From contig JAVXCQ010000020.1 in the NCBI GenBank assembly GCA_036659415.1, positions 1 to 40,773 of the forward strand: 40,773 nt of DNA, read 5' to 3'. The DNA comes from JAVXCQ01 sp036659415. Its GTDB lineage: Bacteria > Bacillota > Negativicutes > Acidaminococcales > Acidaminococcaceae. Shown one piece after another: positions 33,666 to 40,773 of this stretch (position 1 is the first letter of the stretch; every line of letters begins with the position of its first letter). The notes below the pieces were generated by a model. The model saw only the letters and a list, made by a program, of their open reading frames with translations, was not told the origin of the DNA and searched no databases. Both the position numbers and the translations under genes were made by a program.

Positions 33666-33694
33666 ATTATAGCGATGCACTTTAGCTTTGTCAA
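33666..33694 (-). promoter_or_regulatory. Perfect consensus sigma-A promoter of yceD-rpmF
   Basis: TTGACA (33689-33694), a 17-nt spacer and TATAAT (33666-33671) on the minus strand match the full consensus. The predicted start is near 33660, about 13 nt before the ATG. Confidence 0.9.
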
Positions 33695-33714
33695 GTAAAA
33701 CAATCGCTCATTGT

Positions 33715-34923
33715 TTATAATTTAATAATCCTTTTGCAAATATTATAGGTATCGCGTGCAATAACTAATTCCTCATTGGTAGGAATAACAAAAATTTTAA
33801 CCGTTGCTCGCTTCACGCTAATTTCTTGTGCTTTGCCCCTTACTTTGTTACGTTCAGGATCGATGCGTGTACCTAAATACTCTAGGCCATTACATATCTT
33901 ATCTCGCATAAAGGGAGAGTTTTCACCCAAACCGGCAGTAAAAACAATAGCATCAACACCGCCCATGGCCGCTACATAACCACCAATATATTTTTTTACT
34001 TTGTAGGCAAATAAATCTATGGCCAATTGCGAACGCTCATCACCACGATTAGCCGCACTCTCTAAATCGCGAAAATCACTGGATAGACCAGAAATTCCCA
34101 AAATACCACTACGACGATTTAAATAATCATCAATCTGGGGAGCAGTCATATTTTCTTTTTCCATCAAAAACGGAATAATCGCCGGGTCAATCTCACCGGA
34201 ACGTGTTCCCATGATTAAACCTTCTAAAGGCGTATACCCCATACTTGTATCCACCGATTTACCATATTTAATTGCAGCAATACTAGCACCGTTACCCAAA
34301 TGACAGGTAATAAAGCGTAAATCCGTCATATGTTCTTCCATCATTTCAGCCGCAACCTGTGCTACATATTTATGAGAAGTGCCATGAAAACCATAGCGTC
34401 GCAAGCCATACTTGACGTAAAGTTCATAGGGCAACCCATACAAATAAGCTACTTTAGGCATCGTTTGATGAAAAGCCGTATCAAAAACGGCAACTTGTGG
34501 TGTCGTCGGCATCATTTCCATACAAGCATTAATACCATGCAAATTAGGTGGATTATGCAAAGGTGCAATCTCCGCACAAGCTTCAATGCCTAATAAAACA
34601 TCTTGAGTAATGAGCACCGAATCCGCAAAACGCTCTCCCCCATGCACAACACGATGCCCCACGGCATCAATATCACTAACATCTTTCAGCACGCCATACT
34701 CAGGGTGAACCAAGGCTGCAGTGATCATTTCGATACCAACAGCATGATTGGGAATATCATGGGGCAGATCAACTGTATATTTACCGGCAGGTGTATGTTT
34801 AAGCACGGAGCCTTCCATACCAATTCGTTCCACCAAACCTTTGGCCAGCACAAATTCGCTGTCCATTTCAATTAGTTGGTACTTAATAGATGAACTTCCG
34901 CAGTTCACTACAAAAATTTTCAC
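33715..34923 (-). CDS. ackA: Acetate kinase
   Basis: AckA interconverts acetyl-phosphate plus ADP with acetate plus ATP, the usual ATP-yielding end of acetate fermentation. The 402-residue protein has NCGSSSIKYQLI at the N-terminus, GHRVVHGGE, FDTAFHQTMP and GNGASIAAIKYGKSVDTSMG. The start is a GTG at 34923, with GGGGGG about 6 nt upstream. No pta gene is adjacent. It is upstream of yceD on the same strand but separated by the consensus yceD promoter. It is divergent from tmcAL. Confidence 0.97.
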   Translation of the reverse strand: MKIFVVNCGSSSIKYQLIEMDSEFVLAKGLVERIGMEGSVLKHTPAGKYTVDLPHDIPNHAVGIEMITAALVHPEYGVLKDVSDIDAVGHRVVHGGERFADSVLITQDVLLGIEACAEIAPLHNPPNLHGINACMEMMPTTPQVAVFDTAFHQTMPKVAYLYGLPYELYVKYGLRRYGFHGTSHKYVAQVAAEMMEEHMTDLRFITCHLGNGASIAAIKYGKSVDTSMGYTPLEGLIMGTRSGEIDPAIIPFLMEKENMTAPQIDDYLNRRSGILGISGLSSDFRDLESAANRGDERSQLAIDLFAYKVKKYIGGYVAAMGGVDAIVFTAGLGENSPFMRDKICNGLEYLGTRIDPERNKVRGKAQEISVKRATVKIFVIPTNEELVIARDTYNICKRIIKL

Positions 34924-34978
34924 CGTTATCCCCCCTTGCTTGTCGTCATCATAAGCTTAAATATATTTCAAGAAATCT

Positions 34979-35007
34979 TTGTCAGTCCAATAAAAAAACT
35001 ATATAAT
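34979..35007 (+). promoter_or_regulatory. Sigma-A promoter of tmcAL
   Basis: TTGTCA (34979-34984), a 17-nt spacer and TATAAT (35002-35007) lie in the ackA/tmcAL divergent gap. The predicted start near 35014 leaves a leader of about 86 nt, in which I saw no recognised structure. No clear ackA promoter was found on the minus strand. Confidence 0.65.
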
Positions 35008-35099
35008 ACAGTAGTAAGTATACACTATTGAGTAACTTTTTTCTAGTAAGAATTGACCTAAAAACTGACAAAACTCGCGAATAGCTTCGGAGGTTAAAA

Positions 35100-36329
35100 A
35101 TGGATAAACAACATGCCATTGGCATCATCGCAGAATATAACCCTTTTCACAATGGTCACAGTTGGCAGCTACAGCAAGCGCAACTTGCCTTCGGGCAACG
35201 CCCTATTCTTGCCGTGATGAGTGGTAACTTCATGCAACGGGGCACACCTGCTTTAGCTGATAAATGGGCCCGTGCCGCTCTGGCCGTAGCCAATGGGGTT
35301 GACCTGGTTTTAGAATTGCCTACTATTTTCGCTTGCCGTAGCGCCGAGCATTTTGCCCGTGGCGCTGTCCAAACGTTAATTGCCACTGGTTGTGTCAGCA
35401 GCCTTGCCTTCGGCTGTGAAACTGAAGACTATGCTCTTTTAAACCAGGCTGCAAACTTCTCCTTAGAAAATGAGGGCCTCCTCAAAGCACAACTGCAACA
35501 AGGGCATTCCTATGCCGCAGCCAATCAGCAAGTATTAGCACAACTGGATCCGCGCTTGGCACTCATCAGTAAGTCGCCTAATAATATTTTAGCCCTTGAA
35601 TATCTGAAACAATTAACTTTAAACAACAGTTCAATCCAGCCACTGCCGCAAAAACGCCACGAAGCCCATTATCATGATGAACTAATTGGCGGTGGTATTG
35701 CCAGTGCTACCGCTATTAGAAAAGAAATCTTCGCTCATGGCTTTACCCCTCTTGTGCAAAAGGCTGTTTCTCCCACCACTTATGCCACTCTACAAGAGCT
35801 GTCGCAAGCCCATCGCTTGGGTATTAATGAACAAACACTGGAACTGGTCAGCCTTTTTACCTTGCGTAGTTTAACTGCACCTGCCATCTTGAGTGCCTGT
35901 GAATGTTCCGAAGGCCTAGAAAATAAATTTCACGCCGCAGCCGGAGCCTGCTCCCTCGCCGCCGTCCTTGCACAAGTTAAAAGCAAGCGCTATCCAGCCA
36001 GTCGTATCCAAAGACTATTGATACAACTTTTGCTCTCCACACCCACGCTCTCCTTTAAACAAGCATTGGCCTCGTCACCTTCTTATTTGCGCGTACTGGC
36101 CTTTAATGACACCGGCCGGCAACTCTTAAAAACTATGCAAACTACTGCCACTTTACCGGTTTTAACCAAGTTGGGACGACACGTTTTGACTGACAATAAA
36201 AAAAGCGCTGATTTTATCAACGCTTTGCAACTCGATATTACTGCCACCAATCTTTATAATTTTTTGCAAAACAAGGACTTCGGCTATGCCACCGACTATA
36301 CAACCTCGCCCCTTTATTGCAAAGGATAA
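35100..36329 (+). CDS. tmcAL: tRNA(Met) cytidine acetate ligase (YlbM/TmcAL)
   Basis: TmcAL acetylates the wobble cytidine of elongator tRNA(Met) using acetate and ATP in Firmicutes. The 409-residue protein has a nucleotidyltransferase-like N-terminal domain, GIIAEYNPFHNGH, with HNGH at 17-20. VMSGNFMQRGTPAL and a GGGIASATAIRKE segment follow. The ATG has GGAGG about 6 nt upstream. It is divergent from ackA, whose product is acetate, its substrate. Its last 16 bp overlap the end of the minus-strand patatin-like gene, with no terminator between. Confidence 0.95.
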   Translation: MDKQHAIGIIAEYNPFHNGHSWQLQQAQLAFGQRPILAVMSGNFMQRGTPALADKWARAALAVANGVDLVLELPTIFACRSAEHFARGAVQTLIATGCVSSLAFGCETEDYALLNQAANFSLENEGLLKAQLQQGHSYAAANQQVLAQLDPRLALISKSPNNILALEYLKQLTLNNSSIQPLPQKRHEAHYHDELIGGGIASATAIRKEIFAHGFTPLVQKAVSPTTYATLQELSQAHRLGINEQTLELVSLFTLRSLTAPAILSACECSEGLENKFHAAAGACSLAAVLAQVKSKRYPASRIQRLLIQLLLSTPTLSFKQALASSPSYLRVLAFNDTGRQLLKTMQTTATLPVLTKLGRHVLTDNKKSADFINALQLDITATNLYNFLQNKDFGYATDYTTSPLYCKG

Positions 36330-37108
36330 CGTTCTAGCGCTGCCAAAATTGCCGGTAGAGCATCTAGGGCCGCCTGTCTACCAACCTCATAACCTTCATC
36401 AATTTTTTTAAAATCCGCCAAACCCATCACGCCCTTAGTGAGAAAGTTCGGTCGCAATAAAACATCGCATTCAGCCGGACATCTTTGATAGCGGTGCAGA
36501 CCTTTTTCCATTACATCCAGTGCTCTAATAATCACGCTATAGATACTATCAATATTATCTACCAAATCAGAAGCCGCCAAATCCACGGCGATAATAACTT
36601 CTGCTCCCATTTCCTTAACGATATTCACAGGTGTAGGATTAACTAAGGCTCCATCAGCTAGGAGCATCTCCCCCAGCACAAAAGGTTCAAAAACACCGGG
36701 CACACATAAGCTAGCACAAACAGCATCGGCTAAATTGCCTTGTTTAAACACAACCTCACGCCCTGTTTTTAGATCCGTAGCCACCGTTGCCAAAGGAATT
36801 TTAAGCTCCTCCATCTTTTGTTGTTTCGTCAAAAGCTCCACTATTTGATGAATATTTTTCGTGCTAATAAAACCCATTTTGGGCATAACAAAATCCAGCC
36901 AAGGATCTCTACCGAGACCCTTGGCTAATTTTATAATCATTGCGGCATCATAGCCGGCTGCAATAAACGCACCCATGAGTCCGCCTATACTAGTCCCGGC
37001 AATCATATCCACTTGCAAATTATTTTCTTCTAATACACTAAGAACCCCGATATGTGCAAACCCACGCATACCACCGGCACCCAGTGCCAAACCTAGTTTT
37101 GGTCTCAT
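36314..37108 (-). CDS. Patatin-like phospholipase (RssA/YchK-like)
   Basis: This 264-residue protein has the patatin fold used by lipid acyl hydrolases. The oxyanion loop GAGGMRGFAHIGV comes first, then the nucleophile S40 in GTSIGG, and the catalytic D152 in LLADGALVNPTP. There is no signal peptide or membrane segment, so it is probably cytoplasmic or peripheral. The ATG overlaps the upstream coiled-coil gene stop by 4 bp (ATGA). Substrate is unknown; a role in lipid turnover is inferred from the family. Tail-to-tail overlap with tmcAL is 16 bp. Confidence 0.92.
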   Translation of the reverse strand: MRPKLGLALGAGGMRGFAHIGVLSVLEENNLQVDMIAGTSIGGLMGAFIAAGYDAAMIIKLAKGLGRDPWLDFVMPKMGFISTKNIHQIVELLTKQQKMEELKIPLATVATDLKTGREVVFKQGNLADAVCASLCVPGVFEPFVLGEMLLADGALVNPTPVNIVKEMGAEVIIAVDLAASDLVDNIDSIYSVIIRALDVMEKGLHRYQRCPAECDVLLRPNFLTKGVMGLADFKKIDEGYEVGRQAALDALPAILAALERYPLQ

Positions 37109-37644
37109 TCTTCCTCACGTTGCTCTAACATACTACGGCTTTCTTTCAGTCCCTCACTTTTTTCATGAACAACAGATAAAGTTTTTTGCAAATTATCTTC
37201 CAAATAACTAAAAACATCTGCTGCATACTGTAAGGAGTCCCGATGTAACTTTTCTGCATAAGCATCAGCTGCTGCCCGCATATCATTATCATATTGTTGA
37301 GTATTATCGAGAATGCTTTGCGCTTTTTCCTCTGCTATTTGCACCACTTCTTCATTTCGTACCAAGCGATCGGCCTCGGCTCTGGCTAATTCTACTAAAC
37401 GGTCTGCTTCGGTTTTTGCCTGTTCCACAATGCGCTCAGCTTCGGCACGAGAGTTAGAAATAATATTCTTTTGCTCTTCCAACAAATCATGTGCTCGTTT
37501 AATTTCTAAGGGCACCGCTTCTCGTAACTTATCCATTACAACCGATAAATCACTTTCTTCGACAATAATTTTTTCTGTCAAAGGAATACGTGAGGCATCA
37601 ACAATAATGTTTTCCATTTCATCTAATATTTTTTCCAATTCCAT
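37105..37644 (-). CDS. Coiled-coil protein of unknown function (coaD-linked)
   Basis: This 179-residue protein is probably a member of the poorly described family often labelled ATPase that sits beside coaD in Firmicutes. I see no Walker motif. After an N-terminal segment (ELEKILDEMENIIVDASRIP) there is a long alanine/glutamate-rich helix, about residues 60-165, resembling the b-subunit stalk of ATP synthase. The ATG at 37644 is chosen to match the family N-terminus. Two longer starts, at 37689 and 37746, overlap coaD; the Shine-Dalgarno is weak for all. It is co-transcribed with the patatin gene. Confidence 0.8.
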   Translation of the reverse strand: MELEKILDEMENIIVDASRIPLTEKIIVEESDLSVVMDKLREAVPLEIKRAHDLLEEQKNIISNSRAEAERIVEQAKTEADRLVELARAEADRLVRNEEVVQIAEEKAQSILDNTQQYDNDMRAAADAYAEKLHRDSLQYAADVFSYLEDNLQKTLSVVHEKSEGLKESRSMLEQREEE

Positions 37645-37672
37645 ACTCTCACTCGCTCTCACTATAAACTTT

Positions 37673-38158
37673 CTAGCTATGTTTAACATGGGCCTTGATT
37701 CTTTCCTCAATACATTCAGGCACCAACTCTGTAATACAACCGCCAAAAGCGGCTAGTTCGCGAACACCTGAAGAACTTAGAAAGGAATATTTGGCATTAG
37801 TCATAATAAAGACAGTTTCTATGTCATGATCAATCTTTTTAATTAAAAGTGCTCGTTGAAATTCGTATTCAAAATCAGAAAACGCTCTCAACCCACGTAC
37901 AATAAACTTAGTATTTTGTTGCTTACAATATTCATTCAATAAGCCAGAAAAGCAGGTAACTCTAACATTCGGAATATGTTTAGTGGCTTCTTTAAGCATC
38001 TCCACACGTTCTTCCATCGTAAACATGGCTTGTTCCTTACCGGGATTATGAAAAACACTAACAATAATTTCGTCGAACATTTGACTTGCACGCTCAAAAA
38101 TATCGATATGCCCATTAGTAACCGGATCAAAACTGCCCGGGCAAATTGCTCTACGCAC
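37673..38158 (-). CDS. coaD: Phosphopantetheine adenylyltransferase
   Basis: CoaD makes dephospho-CoA from 4'-phosphopantetheine and ATP, the penultimate step of CoA synthesis. The 161-residue protein has the nucleotidyltransferase motif CPGSFDPVTNGHID (TNGH at 14-17) and the YSFLSSSGVRELAAFGG segment. The start is a GTG at 38158 with AGGAGG 6 nt upstream; the longer ORF start at 38221 lacks support. It lies 136 nt after rsmD, usually its operon partner. A TGG-TATAAT extended -10 lies upstream in the gap. Confidence 0.96.
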   Translation of the reverse strand: MRRAICPGSFDPVTNGHIDIFERASQMFDEIIVSVFHNPGKEQAMFTMEERVEMLKEATKHIPNVRVTCFSGLLNEYCKQQNTKFIVRGLRAFSDFEYEFQRALLIKKIDHDIETVFIMTNAKYSFLSSSGVRELAAFGGCITELVPECIEERIKAHVKHS

Positions 38159-38258
38159 TTTGCACCTCCTAAATTTTTTAAAAACTGAACAAACCCTAAC
38201 TATCATAGTCTTTTTATCCATTCGACAGATAATTAAGTATTCCTCTATATTTTAACTT

Positions 38259-38267
38259 ATTAAACAG
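38259..38267 (-). promoter_or_regulatory. Possible extended -10 promoter of coaD
   Basis: On the minus strand TGG-TATAAT lies in the rsmD-coaD gap, about 100 nt before the coaD GTG. The -35 region is weak. The rest of the gap is AT-rich with no other element seen. Confidence 0.4.
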
Positions 38268-38294
38268 AATTATACCACTAATAATAAGAAAAAG

Positions 38295-38852
38295 TTATTC
38301 CTCTCGTCGTCGCAAAAAAGAAATCAAAGTTTCTCCATATTTTTCCGTTCGCACCAGCTCCAAAGTGTCCGGTAATAGCGGCACTGTTTCATGCTGGGAA
38401 TGTTCTACCACTAAATACCCTCCGGCTACTAAAATATCCTCATTAGTCAATTTATTAATTATTTTAACCAGCCACCCTTGATTATAAGGCGGGTCGCAAA
38501 AAATAAAATCAAAGCAGTGTCCTTGCTGATGAAGGGTAGCGATAATTTTTTCCGCATTCCCTTTAATAATGGTGGTTGCCGCCTCCGCACGAGCCTTAGC
38601 AATATTGCTCGTTACTAAACGCAGGCTCTCACTATTGGCATCAATAAAGGTGCTACTAGCAGCACCACGACTCCACGCTTCTAAACCTAAATTACCAGTC
38701 CCGGCAAATAAATCCAAAACTTTGGCGCCAATAATTTTCGTGCCAATAATATTAAACAAAGACTCTTTCACCCTGTCCGTTGTTGGCCGCACTGCTAAAT
38801 CTTTGGGCACTGTTAACTTCAGTCCCCGTACTTTTCCTGTAATTATTCGCAT
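38295..38852 (-). CDS. rsmD: 16S rRNA (guanine966-N2)-methyltransferase
   Basis: RsmD methylates G966 of 16S rRNA. The 185-residue protein has the SAM motif VLDLFAGTGNLGLEA at about 45-59 and the catalytic DPPY motif at 120-123 (FCDPPYNQG). The N-terminal RIITGKVRGLKL is diagnostic. The ATG at 38852 has GAGGA 6-7 nt upstream; a GTG one codon earlier is less well placed. It is divergent from the DUF4127 gene and precedes coaD. Confidence 0.96.
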   Translation of the reverse strand: MRIITGKVRGLKLTVPKDLAVRPTTDRVKESLFNIIGTKIIGAKVLDLFAGTGNLGLEAWSRGAASSTFIDANSESLRLVTSNIAKARAEAATTIIKGNAEKIIATLHQQGHCFDFIFCDPPYNQGWLVKIINKLTNEDILVAGGYLVVEHSQHETVPLLPDTLELVRTEKYGETLISFLRRREE

Positions 38853-38910
38853 CACGATTCCTCATTCTATAATATAATAAGTAATAGTACTAAAACTTTT
38901 GGAGAAAAAA

Positions 38911-40569
38911 ATGTTAAAAAAATATATGCTACCGCTAGCTTTATGCTGTTTAACGGCGGGAATAATTTTATATACCGGCTTGACCCCAGCGGCGCAGTCC
39001 CTTAATCTACAGCCGGTTCCAACGGAAAACACCCTATTGGTCCTACCCTTGGATAGCCGCCCGCCTTGTACAGACTTTGTGTCTGAACTAGGTGCTTTAG
39101 CTGGTGCTAAAGTAATTTTACCGCCAAAAGCGTTTCTTGACAACTATGACCGGCAGGCCAATCGGGAATTACTCTATGGTTGGTTACAAACTAACCTCCC
39201 TCACACCAGTACTGCTATTATTTCTACCGATTTATTAATTCACGGCGGTCTCATCGGTTCTCGCCTACCCCTAGGCACCCAGCAGGATAAAGATAGTTTT
39301 TTACAAATTATGCAGCATTTGCAACTTGCTCATCCAGAAACTGATTTCTATCTTTATTCTATCATTCCTCGACTCCTAGTCGCTGACCAAATTTTACCTG
39401 ATGCCTGGTGGCAATGGCACTTAATGCGTTGGGCCGCCCTACAAGATATTCAAAACACTTTTGATGATCCTGAAAGTTTCAAGGAACTACAGTATTATAC
39501 CGCAGAAATTCCTCTAGAAATCAGAAATAAATATACCAAGTTGTATAACCAGAATGATACTTTTAATCATCAGTTAATTGCAGCGGGCAAAGCCGCTAAC
39601 GTAAAAGCTATTATCATTGGACAAGATGATGGTCAACCCTTTGGACTACCTAATCAAAACCGTACCCGTGCCGAGCTCTACATTGAGCACGAAAATCTTT
39701 CCCCTCACTACGCTACCACCAGGGGTGCTGATGAATTGGGTTGCGTTTTAGTGGCGGCCGCAGCCAATGCCAACTGGCATTATGCTCCCAAAATTTATAT
39801 TGAATATTCAGAGCCACGTGTTTCTGACATTATCATGCACTTTATGCCCAGCAGCGTAGGTGAAACCGCCTACGAAAAAGTTCGTCTTGTCGGAGGCACC
39901 ACCGTATCCACACCGGAAGCAGCTGATTTCATTCTTTTCATTCATTGTGGCGATGACGAAACCACAAACCTCCCCCGAGTAGCCGACCGAGTGAAAACCC
40001 TTTTAGCAACAACAACACCAGTCGCTCTCGTTGACCTGTCTTCTAATTACGATGATACGGAGCTGCTTTTTCCCCACCTTCTAAACAACAATACCCCCTT
40101 AGTTCGTTTGGCCGCTTTTGCCGGTTGGAATACCGTCAGTAACTCTATTGGCACCGCTGTTGCCCAAGCAAGTATTTTTACCGGTCAAAAACAGCGTTTA
40201 TCCCCGTCAGAACTACCTGCTTTATACGCCCAAAACCTAAAGTTTAACATAGCACGTTTTCTTGATGACTGGGCCTACCAAAAAAAGTTGCATCCTTTCA
40301 TAAGCGAAATCCTCAAATTGCGTAGCATTGACCCCTATCATCTCGGTTACTACCAACCGCAAACAGCTACTTTTATCAGTAAAGAACTTCGTCTTTACAG
40401 TAGAACACTAACGCAGGAAAATCTTAGCCGCTTCTCTTTTTATGAAGACCAGCAGGGTGCTTATTACTTAACAGCTCTTGACTTCACTGTCCAACTTCCT
40501 TGGGAACGTATTTTTGAAATTAAATTAACAGTCCAACCACAATTTGGTTTAATTGCCACCAACAAGTAG
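38911..40569 (+). CDS. DUF4127 family protein, membrane-anchored or secreted
   Basis: This 552-residue protein matches the DUF4127 family by its opening LLVLPLDSRPPCTDFVSELG and by IISTDLLIHGGLIGSR. One hydrophobic N-terminal segment (about 4-25) is either a signal peptide or an anchor; the LALCC stretch is not a convincing lipobox. The body probably lies outside the membrane. Function is unknown. The ATG at 38911 is preceded by GGAG 6 nt upstream. It is divergent from rsmD and followed by a tRNA-Pro gene, from which it is separated by only a promoter. Confidence 0.87.
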   Translation: MLKKYMLPLALCCLTAGIILYTGLTPAAQSLNLQPVPTENTLLVLPLDSRPPCTDFVSELGALAGAKVILPPKAFLDNYDRQANRELLYGWLQTNLPHTSTAIISTDLLIHGGLIGSRLPLGTQQDKDSFLQIMQHLQLAHPETDFYLYSIIPRLLVADQILPDAWWQWHLMRWAALQDIQNTFDDPESFKELQYYTAEIPLEIRNKYTKLYNQNDTFNHQLIAAGKAANVKAIIIGQDDGQPFGLPNQNRTRAELYIEHENLSPHYATTRGADELGCVLVAAAANANWHYAPKIYIEYSEPRVSDIIMHFMPSSVGETAYEKVRLVGGTTVSTPEAADFILFIHCGDDETTNLPRVADRVKTLLATTTPVALVDLSSNYDDTELLFPHLLNNNTPLVRLAAFAGWNTVSNSIGTAVAQASIFTGQKQRLSPSELPALYAQNLKFNIARFLDDWAYQKKLHPFISEILKLRSIDPYHLGYYQPQTATFISKELRLYSRTLTQENLSRFSFYEDQQGAYYLTALDFTVQLPWERIFEIKLTVQPQFGLIATNK

Positions 40570-40577
40570 AATCTCAT

Positions 40578-40606
40578 TTGACAAAGCAAATACAACCTTA
40601 TATAAT
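40578..40606 (+). promoter_or_regulatory. Perfect consensus promoter of tRNA-Pro
   Basis: TTGACA (40578-40583), a 17-nt spacer and TATAAT (40601-40606) match the sigma-A consensus fully. The predicted start near 40613 gives a 5' trailer of only about 7 nt. Confidence 0.9.
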
Positions 40607-40619
40607 GTAAATGTTGTAG

Positions 40620-40696
40620 CGGGGTGTAGCGCAGTTTGGTAGCGCGCTTGGTTCGGGACTAAGAGGCCGCAGGTTCGAATCCTGTCACCCCGACCA
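40620..40696 (+). tRNA. tRNA-Pro (anticodon CGG)
   Basis: This 77-nt cloverleaf has a 7-bp acceptor stem (CGGGGTG with CACCCCG). The anticodon stem CTTGG/CTAAG encloses the loop TTCGGGA, so the anticodon is CGG (40654-40656). The T arm is GCAGG-TTCGAAT-CCTGT. CCA is encoded. It reads proline CCG codons. The gene is monocistronic. Confidence 0.96.
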
Positions 40697-40707
40697 TTAG
40701 AAAAGCT

Positions 40708-40736
40708 AGCTCTCGGATTTTCCGAGAGCTTTTTTT
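40708..40736 (+). terminator. Terminator of tRNA-Pro
   Basis: A 10-bp stem (AGCTCTCGGA, 40708-40717, with 40721-40730) and a 3-nt loop are followed by a run of T residues. It is a classical intrinsic terminator 11 nt after the CCA end. Confidence 0.9.
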
Positions 40737-40773
40737 ATGCCTAAAAATGGCCCTTTGTCAACGATTTGTCAAC

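Noticed and set aside
1..40773. CRISPR arrays, insertion sequences, prophage or defence genes
   Set aside because: No regularly spaced repeats, transposase, integrase or phage-like ORF was seen; gene order and content are core housekeeping.

Overview
The window looks like chromosomal DNA from a low-to-mid GC Firmicute, most likely a Negativicute (Acidaminococcaceae/Selenomonadales type). This is an inference from gene order and protein character: fapR-plsX-fabH-fabD-fabG-acpP-fabF-rnc-smc-ftsY, then ylxM-ffh-rpsP-khpA-ylqD-rimM-trmD-rplS-lepB-ylqF-rnhB. It is almost entirely core housekeeping DNA. I found no prophage, insertion sequence, CRISPR array, toxin cluster or frank pseudogene.

Layout. 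Positions 1-137 hold, on the minus strand, a strong sigma-A promoter and the leader of an rRNA operon whose genes lie beyond the left edge. Next, on the minus strand, come two overlapping radical SAM genes (276-2961). Positions 3052-10026 are mixed: pepF, a small secreted orphan, nadE and a small membrane protein on plus; thrC and a ybaK-type deacylase on minus. From 10032 to 19385 lies a long minus-strand translation and secretion block: ylxM-ffh-rpsP-khpA-ylqD-rimM-trmD-RNA methyltransferase, then rplS-lepB-ylqF, then rnhB-yraN-comM. ftsY and smc follow, then an Elp3-like radical SAM gene. The minus-strand fatty-acid cluster fapR-plsX-fabH-fabD-fabG-acpP-(flavin oxidoreductase)-fabF-rnc spans 25127-32823. 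It is preceded by DUF177-rpmF and ackA. At the right are tmcAL (plus), a minus-strand rsmD-coaD-coiled-coil-patatin group, a DUF4127 protein (plus) and a tRNA-Pro(CGG) with its own promoter and terminator.

How it works together. The fab cluster makes acyl-ACP chains and passes them through PlsX to phospholipid synthesis. FapR at the head of the operon senses malonyl-CoA, and a good FapR operator sits at its own promoter. Ffh, FtsY, YlxM and LepB form the protein-export arm. RpsP, RplS, RpmF, DUF177, RimM, TrmD, YlqF, KhpA, Rnc and RsmD form the ribosome and RNA arm. CoaD supplies CoA, and hence the ACP prosthetic group.

Most genes, including the off-edge rRNA operon, are on the minus strand. 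The plus strand is C-rich and G-poor even inside plus-strand genes, so the minus strand is probably the leading strand here. Many starts were moved downstream from the longest ORF because Shine-Dalgarno sites, family N-termini or mapped promoters require it. The regulatory DNA is the most informative part: several consensus promoters, a candidate FapR box next to an unexplained palindrome, an L19-type leader, a promoter whose -35 box sits in a hairpin loop, and a 27-bp perfect hairpin between convergent genes. No stretch longer than 300 bases lacks a gene.
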